DNA of 64,000 nucleotides from Brotaphodocola faecis (GCF_040096075.1 NZ_JBBMFJ010000005.1:1-64000); one strand, 5' to 3'; shown: positions 1 through 8,216, numbered from the stretch's first letter. Translations and numbers: made by a program. Notes: generated by a model from the letters alone, not told the origin.

Positions 1-2
1 AT

Positions 3-75
3 TCCTCGATAGCTCAGTCGGTAGAGCACGCGGCTGTTAACCGCGCTGTCGTAGGTTCAAGTCCTACTCGGGGAG
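3..75 (+). tRNA. tRNA-Asn (GTT)
   Basis: Full cloverleaf. The acceptor strand TCCTCGA pairs with TCGGGGA (68-74), discriminator G75. Anticodon stem 29-33/41-45 encloses a loop with GTT at 36-38. The 3' CCA is not encoded. First of five tRNAs read in the same direction. Confidence 0.97.
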
Positions 76-101
76 CTGGTCTGAAAGGGCCTCAAGGTTT
101 C

Positions 102-175
102 GGACCTTTAGCTCAGTTGGTTAGAGCAACCGGCTCATAACCGGTCGGTCCTGGGTTCGAGTCCCTGAAGGTCCA
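102..175 (+). tRNA. tRNA-Met or tRNA-Ile2 (CAT)
   Basis: Acceptor GGACCTT (102-108) pairs with AAGGTCC (168-174), discriminator A175. Anticodon CAT lies at 136-138 in loop CTCATAA. A CAT anticodon can be elongator Met or lysidine-modified Ile2. The GGACCTT acceptor is what I recall of Bacillus-type Ile2, so Ile2 is the somewhat better guess, but sequence alone does not settle it. It lacks initiator features such as three G-C pairs at the base of the anticodon stem. Confidence 0.93.
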
Positions 176-203
176 TTTTCAATTCCAACTTCATTTATAT
201 TTT

Positions 204-277
204 GGCCTGGTGGCTCAGCTGGTTAGAGCGCCGCCCTGTCACGGCGGAGGTCGTGGGTTCGAACCCCATCCGGGTCG
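204..277 (+). tRNA. tRNA-Asp (GTC)
   Basis: Acceptor GGCCTGG (204-210) pairs with CCGGGTC (270-276); discriminator is G277, as expected for Asp. Anticodon stem CCGCC/GGCGG surrounds GTC at 238-240. Confidence 0.97.
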
Positions 278-316
278 CTGATCTTTTACAGATCATTACA
301 ATTTCATATTGTAAAA

Positions 317-389
317 GGGGTCTTAGCTCAGCTGGGAGAGCATCTGCCTTACAAGCAGAGGGTCATAGGTTCGAGCCCTATAGGCCCCA
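317..389 (+). tRNA. tRNA-Val (TAC)
   Basis: Acceptor GGGGTCT (317-323) pairs with AGGCCCC (382-388), discriminator A389. Anticodon TAC is at 350-352 between TCTGC and GCAGA. CCA is not encoded. Confidence 0.97.
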
Positions 390-410
390 TTTGGCGAGTC
401 AGCCATAGAT

Positions 411-496
411 GCCGCAGTGGCGGAACTGGCAGACGCACAGGACTTAAAATCCTGCGGGACTAATCTCCCGTGCCGGTTCGATTCCGGCCTGCGGCA
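411..496 (+). tRNA. tRNA-Leu (TAA)
   Basis: Class II tRNA of 86 nt with a long variable arm (about 455-471). Acceptor GCCGCAG (411-417) pairs with CTGCGGC (489-495), discriminator A496. Anticodon TAA is at 445-447. Last tRNA of the cluster, followed directly by a terminator. Confidence 0.96.
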
Positions 497-502
497 TTAC
501 GT

Positions 503-540
503 GAAAAGGTATTTCTGTATTTACAGAGATACCTTTTTTT
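503..540 (+). terminator. Intrinsic terminator of the tRNA cluster
   Basis: AAAAGGTAT plus TCTGTA fold back on TACAGA plus ATACCTTTT, followed by a run of T. It sits just after tRNA-Leu and before the ribosome-binding site of the next gene. Confidence 0.85.
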
Positions 541-574
541 GTTACGCTGTATACAGAACAGGAGGCAGAGAGAT

Positions 575-1036
575 ATGATCAGAAAAGCAGGACAGGAACT
601 GGTTCTTTATTATAATCCGGAAGCTTCATCCAAGGTGATGAAATTAAAAGGAGTATTGGTGCGTATGGGAGTGCGTATCCGCAATGTGGCACCGGAGCAG
701 GTGACAGAAACCGTGGGAGCGCTTGCGGGGATTTCCGGCTATAAGCGTGCGGAGCAGGAGACAGCGCCAGATGCGGCACGGAACGCTGAAGAAACAGAAT
801 CGGATGCAGGTGTACTTCCTGTCATTCCGGAGGAGATGCTGGTGATGCATGGTTTTACCGGCCGCCGGATCGACGAACTTCTGCTGGGACTTCGAAAGGC
901 CGGAGTACCGAAGGTGGAACTGAAGGCGATTGTGACGGAGAGTAATGCCGGCTGGACCTTCTATCATCTGTATGAAGAAATCAAAGAAGAACATGAGCGC
1001 ATGAAACAGATGGAGAAAGAGCAGGGAAAGGCATAA
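575..1036 (+). CDS. DUF3783-family protein
   Basis: Protein of 153 residues, function unknown. The C-terminal half (residues about 85-145) carries the motif HGFTGRRIDELL followed by LRKAG, KAIVTESN and WTFYHLYEEIKEEHE, which I recognise as DUF3783, a small domain common in clostridia. No signal peptide or membrane segment. An upstream in-frame start would lie inside tRNA-Leu; the start at 575 is preferred because it follows GGAGG at 561-565 with normal spacing. It is followed after 35 nt by the binding-protein gene; a shared transcript is possible. Confidence 0.8.
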   Translation: MIRKAGQELVLYYNPEASSKVMKLKGVLVRMGVRIRNVAPEQVTETVGALAGISGYKRAEQETAPDAARNAEETESDAGVLPVIPEEMLVMHGFTGRRIDELLLGLRKAGVPKVELKAIVTESNAGWTFYHLYEEIKEEHERMKQMEKEQGKA

Positions 1037-1071
1037 CATGAGAATGTACGGCAGAAAAAGAAAGGCGTGAC

Positions 1072-2382
1072 ATGAGAATGTGTGACAGGGAAAAACAGCA
1101 CCGGAATCTGGAAAACGGGAACGGGACGGGCTGCGCGAGTCAGAAAACGGGGTGGGGCCGCGTGAAACGGGCGGCGTTAACATTCCTGCTTTTCAGTATG
1201 GCGGCTCTGACGGCCTGTGCGCCGGCCGAAACGCCGAAACCGCAGGAAAAGACGGTTTTGCAGCTCTGGCATTACTGGGACCGGGAAGACTCCAGACAGT
1301 GCCTGGCAAAGCTGATCCGGGAATTCAATGAGACGCATGAAGATATTGAAATCCAGGCAAACTATATTGCCGACGAGGACTTCAAGAAGCGTCTGGTGCT
1401 GGCGGCATCTGAGGGCGAGCAGCCAGATCTGGCCGTTGTGGATTCCTCCGATATTCAGTACTATGATAAAGTCGGGATTCTGGAGGATCTGTCAACGGAG
1501 ATCCGGGAAGAGGATTATCTTTCGAGGGCGCTGATCAGCTGCCGTACCAAGGATGGGCGGATCGTAGGGCTTCCGCTGGGGTTAAACTGCCTGATTTTTT
1601 ATTATAATGAAGATATTTTAAAGCAGGCGGGGGTAAAGCCACCGAAAACGCTGGAGGAGTTTGTGACGGCCGCGGAGGCGGTTACCTCAGATCGGGTGTC
1701 GGGCTGCGCGTTTCCGGCGCTGCAGAGTGAGGAGAGCAGCTACTGTTTTCTGCCAATTCTCTGGAACTATGGAGGAAGCCTTGCCCAGATTGATTCTCCG
1801 GCAGGAAAAGCGGCCTTTGGCTTTTTAAAGCAGCTTGCGGAAAACGGTGCTCTCAGCGAAGATAATGTCAATATGACGATCTCTGATATTGTGTGGGAGT
1901 TTGCGAATGAAAACATTGCCATGGCGTTTATGACCTCCAGTTATGAAAATGAGATCCGGGAGAAAAATCCCAATTTGAATTTTGCCGTGGCAAAGCTGCC
2001 TTGTGGGGAGAATTCCATTACGATCAGCGGAGGCGAGGTGCTTACGGTGACCTGCAGGGAACACGAAGAGATTGCAAGAGAGTTTGTGCGGTTTATGGAA
2101 CAGGCGGAGCAGGCAGAGGAATGCCTGGACAGCATGGGGTATCTGGCGGCCCGCAGGGATCTTTTAAAAAAGCAGATCCAGGACGATCCGGCTAAAAAGG
2201 ATTACTGGAATTATCTGGAGCAGGCGAAGCTCAGGGAAATGAAAGCATACTGGCCTTCTCTTTCCATGGAAATTGCAAAGAGCATTAACCGGGTGATCCT
2301 GGGGCAGGATGCGCCGGATGAGTTAGAGCAGCTTTCCGAACGGATTAGCCGGATCAGGAGGGAAAACTATGAAAAAGAGTAG
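1072..2382 (+). CDS. Extracellular solute-binding lipoprotein (ABC sugar-binding type)
   Basis: 436 residues from the first ATG. It has a hydrophobic signal segment and a lipobox LTAC (Cys at residue 49), then LQLWHYWDRED and a type-1 solute-binding-protein fold (family 1 sugar-binding). The 30-residue hydrophilic extension before the signal is odd; an in-frame GTG at 1162 (VKRAALTFLL) would give a normal lipoprotein signal and may be the true start. The gene overlaps the histidine kinase start by 14 nt, and no permease or ATPase gene is adjacent. That favours a sensory partner of the kinase rather than a transport component, although it could serve a permease encoded elsewhere. Confidence 0.85.
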   Translation: MRMCDREKQHRNLENGNGTGCASQKTGWGRVKRAALTFLLFSMAALTACAPAETPKPQEKTVLQLWHYWDREDSRQCLAKLIREFNETHEDIEIQANYIADEDFKKRLVLAASEGEQPDLAVVDSSDIQYYDKVGILEDLSTEIREEDYLSRALISCRTKDGRIVGLPLGLNCLIFYYNEDILKQAGVKPPKTLEEFVTAAEAVTSDRVSGCAFPALQSEESSYCFLPILWNYGGSLAQIDSPAGKAAFGFLKQLAENGALSEDNVNMTISDIVWEFANENIAMAFMTSSYENEIREKNPNLNFAVAKLPCGENSITISGGEVLTVTCREHEEIAREFVRFMEQAEQAEECLDSMGYLAARRDLLKKQIQDDPAKKDYWNYLEQAKLREMKAYWPSLSMEIAKSINRVILGQDAPDELEQLSERISRIRRENYEKE

Positions 2383-4087
2383 AAGTCTTCGGTCCATGAT
2401 TTTTTTTCTGGCTGTGGTACTGATTATTCCGATTCTTTGCTTTTCCCTTTATCTTCAGGCGCAGACTTGGCGGACCATGAAGAATAACCTGCAGCGGGAG
2501 CTGGAGGGAGAACTGAATACCGCCAACCATACGCTGCAGATGGTTATGGACAAGTATGACATGGTGCTTTATGATTTCTGTACCAATGATGAGATCATAG
2601 AGCTGGTGGAGGAAATCAATGAGTCAGAGAAGCCTTCTGACGCGGTGAAATATCAGATCCGCCGCAGTCTGGCCCACATCTGCAACCGGAATGCCGGAGT
2701 GGAGGGAATTACCCTGATCACGGAATCTGGTACAATCTGCTTTTATGATAAGGAGGCTGCCTCCTTTGTCTCTACAAAATGGGCAAACCGGATTCCGGCA
2801 GTGGATATGCAGGATCAGATGGCGGTGTACCGGGGGAGTTCTTATGTGCTGGAAACAGAGAACCGGCCGGTCCATATGCTTCAGCTGGCCAGGCGTCTGG
2901 CAGATTACCGGAACATGAACCGCCAGATCGGTACGGTGATTCTCAGCGTGGATCAGTCTGTGCTGTGGGAGGATATCCAGGTCAGTGACAAATCCACGGT
3001 GTATGTCTGTGAAGCGGACCAGATCATCGCGGCCGCGGATCCGGCAGAGATCGGAACCAGCATTTCTTTAAAGCCGCAGCGCGGCTACCGGGTGCTGGAG
3101 ACAAGGAATGATAAAACCGGCTGGGATGTGTACCATTTTTATTCTAAGGTGCGGTATGACCAGCTGGTAAAAGCCAATATCGGGATTGGCCTGGGGTCAC
3201 TGGTGGCACTGACGCTGCTGTCGATGATGCTGATCACCCTCATGACCAGGCCGGTGCTGGATCTGGTGGGCCGGCTGGTGTATGCCATGTCGGAAATTGA
3301 AAATGGTGATTTTGATGTTCAGATTCCCGGCGTGGAACATCCGACCAATGAAGTAGAACGCATTGCGGCAGGCTTTAATGAGATGTCAGGCCAGCTAAAG
3401 CAGCTGGTAGAGACGGTGAAGCAGTCCACGGTGGACCAGAAAAACGCGGAGCTGCAGGCCATGGAGGCCCAGATTGACCCACATTTTCTGTACAATACAC
3501 TGGACACGATCAACTGGAAGGCGCTGGAACACGATGAATTTGAGATCAGCAATATGGTGGGCGCACTGGCAGATATCCTGCGCTACTCCATCCGGAATCC
3601 GGGGGATATGGTGAGCATCGGCCAGGAATTGTCGTGGCTGGACCGCTATATTATGCTGCAGAAAGAGAAGCTGGACCAGCCGCTCAGCGTGGTCACGGAT
3701 GTGCCGGAGAAACTTATGGGATACCGGATTCACAAGCTTCTTTTGCAGCCCTTTGTGGAGAATGCCATCAACCACGGGTTTCGCCGGATGAGCAGGCCCT
3801 GCCGGATCGAAATATCTATGAAGCTTGCCGGAGAGCAGTTTTATATCCGGATCCGGGACAATGGCTGCGGTATTCCACCGGACCTTGTAGAGGAGTTAAA
3901 CAATAAGAACAGCAGCGACGGGCATCATGTGGGTGTGGCGAATGTAAGAAAGCGCCTGGAACTCTATTATAGTGATGACCATGAGATGTATTTTGAGAGC
4001 CGGGAAGGCCAGGGAACCAGTGTGCATTTGTTTATCCGCGCGGTGCGGGGAGGTGGTCAGAATGAAGATAATCATAGTGGAAGATGA
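2369..4087 (+). CDS. YesM-type sensor histidine kinase
   Basis: 572 residues. Membrane segment 1 is about residues 12-31, then an extracellular sensor of roughly 235 residues, membrane segment 2 about 268-291, HAMP about 292-345, and a His_kinase domain with QIDPHFLYNTLD (phospho-acceptor His372). The ATPase N-box is FVENAINHGF, with DNGCGIPP further on. The start follows AGGAGG at 2355-2360. It is translationally coupled to both neighbours (14-nt overlap with the binding protein, 26-nt with the regulator). Members usually sense carbohydrates; here the binding protein probably presents the ligand. Confidence 0.93.
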   Translation: MKKSRSLRSMIFFLAVVLIIPILCFSLYLQAQTWRTMKNNLQRELEGELNTANHTLQMVMDKYDMVLYDFCTNDEIIELVEEINESEKPSDAVKYQIRRSLAHICNRNAGVEGITLITESGTICFYDKEAASFVSTKWANRIPAVDMQDQMAVYRGSSYVLETENRPVHMLQLARRLADYRNMNRQIGTVILSVDQSVLWEDIQVSDKSTVYVCEADQIIAAADPAEIGTSISLKPQRGYRVLETRNDKTGWDVYHFYSKVRYDQLVKANIGIGLGSLVALTLLSMMLITLMTRPVLDLVGRLVYAMSEIENGDFDVQIPGVEHPTNEVERIAAGFNEMSGQLKQLVETVKQSTVDQKNAELQAMEAQIDPHFLYNTLDTINWKALEHDEFEISNMVGALADILRYSIRNPGDMVSIGQELSWLDRYIMLQKEKLDQPLSVVTDVPEKLMGYRIHKLLLQPFVENAINHGFRRMSRPCRIEISMKLAGEQFYIRIRDNGCGIPPDLVEELNNKNSSDGHHVGVANVRKRLELYYSDDHEMYFESREGQGTSVHLFIRAVRGGGQNEDNHSGR

Positions 4088-5597
4088 AAAATCAATCCGG
4101 AACGGTCTGGTGAAGATGCTGCCGAAGCTGGATCCGGAATATGAGGTTGTGGGTTCGGCCAAGGACGGTCTGGAAGGATATCAGCAGATTCTGGCTGAGC
4201 AGCCGGATCTGGTGATCATGGATATTGAGATGCCGGAGATGGATGGCCTGACGATGCTGGAGAAGCTGCGGGAGACCGGATTTACCGGAAAGGCAGTGGT
4301 ACTGACAGCCTATTCGGACTTTTCCTACGCAAAGCGCGCCATTGAGCTTGGCATTGAAAATTATCTGTTAAAGCCCATCAAGATTGACGAACTGAAAAAG
4401 ACTCTGGGGGCAGTCAGCGCCTCTCTAAAGCAGGAAGCGGGTACCCGCAAGATTCAGGAGAAACTGTTATCCTTAGAGCAGATCTTCCGGTCTGCGCTCC
4501 TGGCGGAACTGACGGTGGATGAGGAACTGGAGGCCTATGCGGAAAATACCTATGGTCTTAACAGTCACGGTACCTTTGGCATTCTGATGGCTTACTTAAG
4601 TGATTATTATGATGGCTATTACGAACCGGCAGAGCGTTTTTTAGAGCCATATCTGAACACGGGAAGCGAGTATTCAGTCTGCATGCTGACTACGGTGCGC
4701 CACCGGTCTATTGTGGTCATCTTTTACAATATGAAGGATCCGGAAAAGATCCGCAGCTGGTGTGAAAAGCTGGTGGTTCCATCGGCCTACAGCAATCTGG
4801 AGCATCCGCCGATCTTTGGCTGGACCGTTTGTCAGGGACTGACGGAGCTTGCTTCTGGTTTTGAGAAGCTGGAGGAGGCCCGGATGTGGAAATTGTGTTT
4901 CCCGGAGGGCAGGCTGATGACGGAGGAGGAGCTCAGTGCCGCCCGGACAGTGCCGTTAAAATACTCTCTGGATCTGGAGTCCCAGTTAAAGCAGGCGGTG
5001 GTAAAGCGGGACCGGGAGGCCTACGACCGCATACTGGAGCAGACCATTGCATATTGTGTAGAGGAGCCTCATCATCCGGATGAGATCCGTGAGGCCTGGA
5101 CAAGGCTGGTGGTGGCCATGATCACGGTGTCAGATTCCATGGGACGGGTGACGGACAACATCTCCATGCGTCATATTGTGGGGGAGCTGTCCCAGGCCAT
5201 TTCCTGGCAGCGTATCCGCGAGCTGATGCAGAGTTTCTATGATGAGATCACCGGAACGCAGGAGCAGCCGGAGAGCGTCAGCCTGCTGGTGAAGCGGGCA
5301 TTGTCCATGATCGAGACCTATTACAATCAGGGCATCACCCTGGAGGAGCTGGCAGAGCGCCTCTGCGTAACGGATGAATATTTAAGTATGCTGATCAAAA
5401 AAGAAACGGGCATGTCCTTTACGGAGACCGTGCGGAAAATGCGCATTGAGCGGATCAAAGAGCTGCTTCTGCACTCCGGACTGAAGCTGAACCAGATCGC
5501 GGAAATGGTTGGATATTCCGATCCAAAGTATATGAGTAAGGTATTTAAGGAAGAGGTTGGCATGCTTCCGGCACAGTTTCGGAAACAGAATCATTGA
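4062..5597 (+). CDS. YesN-type response regulator, AraC output
   Basis: 511 residues. N-terminal receiver: acidic pair VEDE, phospho-acceptor Asp54 in MDIEMP, conserved Lys near residue 105 (LLKPI). A long linker region follows (about 130-400), then an AraC-type double helix-turn-helix (about 405-505: ITLEELAERL, then LNQIAEMVGYSDPKYMSKVFK). The start at 4062 follows GGGGAGG and begins MKIIIVEDE; earlier in-frame ATGs lie in the kinase gene and lack spacing. It pairs with the upstream kinase; its targets are not obvious here. Confidence 0.94.
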   Translation: MKIIIVEDEKSIRNGLVKMLPKLDPEYEVVGSAKDGLEGYQQILAEQPDLVIMDIEMPEMDGLTMLEKLRETGFTGKAVVLTAYSDFSYAKRAIELGIENYLLKPIKIDELKKTLGAVSASLKQEAGTRKIQEKLLSLEQIFRSALLAELTVDEELEAYAENTYGLNSHGTFGILMAYLSDYYDGYYEPAERFLEPYLNTGSEYSVCMLTTVRHRSIVVIFYNMKDPEKIRSWCEKLVVPSAYSNLEHPPIFGWTVCQGLTELASGFEKLEEARMWKLCFPEGRLMTEEELSAARTVPLKYSLDLESQLKQAVVKRDREAYDRILEQTIAYCVEEPHHPDEIREAWTRLVVAMITVSDSMGRVTDNISMRHIVGELSQAISWQRIRELMQSFYDEITGTQEQPESVSLLVKRALSMIETYYNQGITLEELAERLCVTDEYLSMLIKKETGMSFTETVRKMRIERIKELLLHSGLKLNQIAEMVGYSDPKYMSKVFKEEVGMLPAQFRKQNH

Positions 5598-5599
5598 CA

Positions 5600-5633
5600 A
5601 AGGAATAACACCTTAAATAGTTACTCCTTTTTT
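5600..5633 (+). terminator. Terminator of the binding protein-kinase-regulator operon
   Basis: AAGGAaTAAC pairs with GTTAcTCCTT and is followed by a T-rich tract, right after the regulator stop codon. Confidence 0.75.
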
Positions 5634-5664
5634 AAAAATTTCCTCTTTGCATTTCTGACGAAAA

Positions 5665-5673
5665 TGGTAGAAT
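5665..5673 (+). promoter_or_regulatory. Extended -10 promoter (TGGTAGAAT) for the HPr-like gene
   Basis: TGn plus TAGAAT forms an extended -10 element about 80 nt before the start at 5752. A weak TTGCAT lies upstream. The same TGGTAGAAT recurs at 6067 before the next gene. Confidence 0.5.
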
Positions 5674-5751
5674 AATGTCAACATAAAGAAGATGACATCA
5701 TACAGATTGACTATATTAGATTTTAAATCAGATTTAGAAGGAGTGATTTTT

Positions 5752-5982
5752 ATGAGAGAGATGAATCTGACATTCCGTAACCCGGATGAGGTACTTGATT
5801 TTGTAAAGACTGTAGAGCAGTATCCGTTTGACATGGATCTCTGCCGCGGAAGTGTTGTGGTAGACGCAAAATCCCTGCTGGGAATTATGAATCTTGGCTT
5901 CAACCAGACTGTAAATTTAAAGATTTACAGCAATGACTGCAGCGAGCTTTTCCACAACATCGAGAAGTACAAGGCAGCATAA
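5752..5982 (+). CDS. HPr-like protein lacking the phospho-histidine
   Basis: 76 residues. The second half, VDAKSLLGIMNLGF then NLKIYSND, matches the HPr fold around regulatory Ser46 (Ser41 here in DAKSLLG). The HARP motif that carries the phosphotransfer His15 is absent; residues 10-20 read NPDEVLDFVKT. It therefore cannot act as a normal PTS phosphocarrier and more resembles Crh, which keeps only the serine site. The start at 5752 follows GAAGGAG; an upstream in-frame start has no ribosome-binding site. It stands alone between two terminators, so it is probably monocistronic. Confidence 0.8.
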   Translation: MREMNLTFRNPDEVLDFVKTVEQYPFDMDLCRGSVVVDAKSLLGIMNLGFNQTVNLKIYSNDCSELFHNIEKYKAA

Positions 5983-6020
5983 CTTCAGGAGACTTTCAAT
6001 TTATTTGTTCCCCCATACCA

Positions 6021-6055
6021 GACAGAGTAGCTTCGGCTATTCTGTCTTTTATTTT
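6021..6055 (+). terminator. Terminator after the HPr-like gene
   Basis: GACAGAgTAGC, loop TTCG, GCTAtTCTGTC, then TTTTATTTT. Confidence 0.85.
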
Positions 6056-6066
6056 GCGGAAAATTG

Positions 6067-6075
6067 TGGTAGAAT
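6067..6075 (+). promoter_or_regulatory. Extended -10 promoter (TGGTAGAAT) for the DUF815 gene
   Basis: Extended -10 element located 47 nt before the start at 6122; -35 region weak (TTTATT). Confidence 0.5.
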
Positions 6076-6121
6076 CCATATAATTACGTTACTTACAAGA
6101 AGAAAGATGAGGAGAAATGAA

Positions 6122-7426
6122 ATGTATAAGATTGTTTCACGGTTGCTGATCTACGGCGATATGCCGAAGGATACCATTCTGATGGAGCTGGCCGACATCA
6201 TCCGCAAGGCGGACGACAAGAGCCAGACAAAGGAGGAGCTGGTTACCAGAACCTTTACCCAGATCAAGCACTTGCTTCAGGTGGCAACGGATTATGCGTT
6301 TGATAAGAACTTATGGCAGAATTACCTGACCTTCCTGCTGATCACCAACGAGAATCCCTTCAGCATCACCTGCGAGAAGGTTGGCGCGAATGAAGGAAGT
6401 GTCAATTATTTTGCGAAAAGTGATTTCAAGGCATTTATGGAGCTGTTCCATTATGATTTCAGCGCGCTGGAAGAGTACCTGGGCATTGACTGCTTTACCC
6501 GCCTGTCAAACTACAAGGCTATTGGCAAGAAGGAGCTGATGTACAATAAAAACGTCAGCGAGAAGGTGCGGATGTTAAGCGAGAAGCTGGCGGCAGCAGC
6601 AGATGAGGATGAATTTTTCGATGCGGTGACCGGTTTTTACAAGGCGTATGGTGTTGGCATGTTCGGTCTCAACAAGGCATTCCGTATCCAGTCCAGAGAG
6701 GATGGCGGCGTGAACTTCTGCGCCATCAACAACATGGATGCCGTTATGCTGGATGATCTCATCGGTTACGAGATTCAGAAGAAAAAGCTGGTTGACAATA
6801 CTCTTGCCTTCGTGGAAGGCAAGAAAGCCAACAACGTGCTGCTGTTCGGTGACAGCGGTACCGGTAAGTCCACCAGCATCAAGGCTATCGTCAACGAGTT
6901 TTATGATCAGGGCCTGCGCATGATTGAGATCTACAAACACCAGTTTAAGGATCTGTCTGCTGTGATCGCCCAGATCAAGAACCGCAACTACCGTTTCATC
7001 ATTTATATGGATGATCTGTCTTTCGAGGAGTTTGAGATTGAGTACAAGTTCTTAAAGGCAGTCATTGAGGGCGGCGTGGAGACCAAGCCGGACAACATCC
7101 TGATCTACGCAACCTCCAACCGCAGACACCTGATCAAGGAGAACTGGAGCGACCGCGACGATGTGGAGAGCCAGAACGGCATGCACCGCTCCGACACCAT
7201 GGAGGAGAAGCTGTCTCTGGTAAACCGTTTCGGCGTGACCATCAACTACTCCAAGCCGTCCCAGAAGGAGTACTTCAACATTGTGGTAGAGCTGGCACAC
7301 CGCGCAGGCCTTACCATGTCCGACGACGAGCTTCGTGCGGAAGCCAACAAGTGGGAGTTAAGTCACGGCGGAATTTCCGGACGTACTGCGCAGCAGTTTA
7401 TCAATTATCTGCTGGGAACCGTATAA
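6122..7426 (+). CDS. DUF815-family AAA ATPase
   Basis: 434 residues. Walker A GDSGTGKST near residue 243 and Walker B-like FIIYMDDLSFEEFE near residues 290-303 place it in DUF815, a family of single-AAA proteins of unknown cellular role. It carries a helical N-terminal domain of about 200 residues and ends with a lid-like helical region (LSHGGISGRTAQQFINYLL). The start at 6122 follows GAGGAG; an ATG five codons upstream is possible. No membrane segment. No neighbour suggests a pathway. Confidence 0.88.
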   Translation: MYKIVSRLLIYGDMPKDTILMELADIIRKADDKSQTKEELVTRTFTQIKHLLQVATDYAFDKNLWQNYLTFLLITNENPFSITCEKVGANEGSVNYFAKSDFKAFMELFHYDFSALEEYLGIDCFTRLSNYKAIGKKELMYNKNVSEKVRMLSEKLAAAADEDEFFDAVTGFYKAYGVGMFGLNKAFRIQSREDGGVNFCAINNMDAVMLDDLIGYEIQKKKLVDNTLAFVEGKKANNVLLFGDSGTGKSTSIKAIVNEFYDQGLRMIEIYKHQFKDLSAVIAQIKNRNYRFIIYMDDLSFEEFEIEYKFLKAVIEGGVETKPDNILIYATSNRRHLIKENWSDRDDVESQNGMHRSDTMEEKLSLVNRFGVTINYSKPSQKEYFNIVVELAHRAGLTMSDDELRAEANKWELSHGGISGRTAQQFINYLLGTV

Positions 7427-7449
7427 AAATCATCTGGAAATCAAACAGT

Positions 7450-7493
7450 GCAGGGCTGAAGAATGGCGTAGTTAAGCCATTTTTCGGCCCTGC
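7450..7493 (+). terminator. Strong hairpin after the DUF815 gene
   Basis: GCAGGGC plus GAAgAATGGC pairs with GCCATTtTTC plus GGCCCTGC. There is no U-tract on the plus side, so termination may be inefficient or need a factor. Confidence 0.5.
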
Positions 7494-7535
7494 AGAAAAA
7501 TACGAAAAAAATTAAAAAAAAGTTTAAAAAAAGTG

Positions 7536-7564
7536 TTGACAAAATGGGAAATCTACGGTATCAT
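7536..7564 (+). promoter_or_regulatory. Promoter of tRNA-Arg (TTGACA-17-TATCAT)
   Basis: Consensus -35 TTGACA (7536-7541), 17-bp spacer, TATCAT (7559-7564). It is preceded by A-rich DNA resembling an UP element. The transcript would start about 40 nt before the tRNA. Confidence 0.85.
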
Positions 7565-7608
7565 ATACATCGTTGCAGCGAACAAGAGCTCAACAAACTA
7601 AATAATAT

Positions 7609-7682
7609 GTGTGCGTAGCTCAGCTGGATAGAGCACTTGGCTACGGACCAAGGTGTCGGGAGTTCGAATCTTCTCGCGCACG
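7609..7682 (+). tRNA. tRNA-Arg (ACG)
   Basis: Acceptor GTGTGCG (7609-7615) pairs with CGCGCAC (7675-7681), discriminator G7682. Anticodon ACG at 7643-7645. An integrase remnant and other mobile-element pieces follow, so the 3' end was probably an attachment site. Confidence 0.97.
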
Positions 7683-7712
7683 TATCAGAATCCCTTATTT
7701 TAAGGGAAAAAT

Positions 7713-7746
7713 GAAAAAGGTATCCTCTTCGGAGGGTGCCTTTTTT
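7713..7746 (+). terminator. Terminator after tRNA-Arg
   Basis: AAAAAGGtaTCCTC, loop, GAGGGtgCCTTTTTT. Confidence 0.85.
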
Positions 7747-7754
7747 CGTCCTGA

Positions 7755-8062
7755 CTAACATTTGACTAACGTTTTTTCGGGCTCATTTTCGGTGCTTTTG
7801 GGCTTCACCGAAAGAAGATTTTCCAGGGCATCGGAAGCAATTTCCATGACGCTTGCCGGAACCGAAATAATCCGGTTGGAAGATTCGGTTTTTGTTTCCT
7901 TTGTGACAGCCTTGCCATTGATCTGGCTGGTGCTCTTGGTGATGGAAAGGGTATTGCGGGTAAAATCAAAATTGCTCCACTGCAGGGCGGTCAGTTCTCC
8001 GCGGCGGTATCCATGTCCAGGAAGTATACTCCGATGGCTTCTGTCAGCAGTGGGTTATTCAT
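7755..8062 (-). pseudogene. Tyrosine integrase remnant (frameshifted, truncated)
   Basis: Read on the minus strand, one frame gives GHGYRRGELTALQWSNFDF and later SSNRIISVP, the arm around the first catalytic arginine (RRGEL) of phage/ICE tyrosine recombinases. The preceding stretch NNPLLTEAIGVYF is in a different frame, so a frameshift lies near 8020. The N-terminal arm-binding domain is gone. The stretch carrying the HxxR and tyrosine motifs is deleted, and the reading frame runs straight to a short tail ending at 7755. Its position next to tRNA-Arg(ACG) fits an old integrated element. Confidence 0.75.
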
Positions 8063-8083
8063 ATCGTTCTTCTTTAATCGAAT

Positions 8084-8112
8084 TTGACAAATAAGTTAAA
8101 TTGACTTATAAT
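8084..8112 (+). promoter_or_regulatory. Consensus promoter of the antisense RNA (TTGACA-17-TATAAT)
   Basis: Perfect -35 (8084-8089), 17-bp spacer and perfect -10 (8107-8112), pointing at the small hydrophobic ORF on the opposite strand. Confidence 0.85.
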
Positions 8113-8118
8113 ACACTT

Positions 8119-8216
8119 AACAAGACAGCCAGTAAGGGAGGTGAAGGCTCCCCGTCCTGGCGAATGTTGAACTAAAAAATAGTCGTCAGCTTACCAGGGC
8201 AGGACGGCTATTTTTT
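8119..8216 (+). ncRNA. Predicted antitoxin RNA of a type I toxin-antitoxin pair
   Basis: Predicted from the consensus promoter to the terminator at 8174-8216, about 98 nt. It converges on the mRNA of the small peptide at 8208-8291 and overlaps its 3' end. The stretch AAGGCTCCCC (about 8144-8153) can pair, with a bulge, with the peptide's Shine-Dalgarno region GGGAGTGATGCCTT. The arrangement matches par/Fst-type modules. The RNA itself is inferred. Confidence 0.6.
8174..8216. terminator. Bidirectional terminator shared by toxin and antisense RNA
   Basis: AAAAAATAGTCGTC pairs with GACGGCTATTTTTT. A- and T-tracts lie on both sides, so it can stop both convergent transcripts. Confidence 0.8.

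Noticed and set aside
102..175. Initiator tRNA-fMet
   Set aside because: Anticodon is CAT but the G-C rich base of the anticodon stem and C1-A72 mismatch of initiators are absent.
644..1183. 179-codon minus-strand ORF opposite the DUF3783 gene
   Set aside because: Shadow of the coding strand; no ribosome-binding site and no family motif. The same holds for other long antisense frames, e.g. 13601-14743 and 31955-32638.
7762..8094. 110-codon plus-strand ORF after tRNA-Arg
   Set aside because: It is the antisense of the integrase remnant, has no ribosome-binding site and no recognisable protein pattern.
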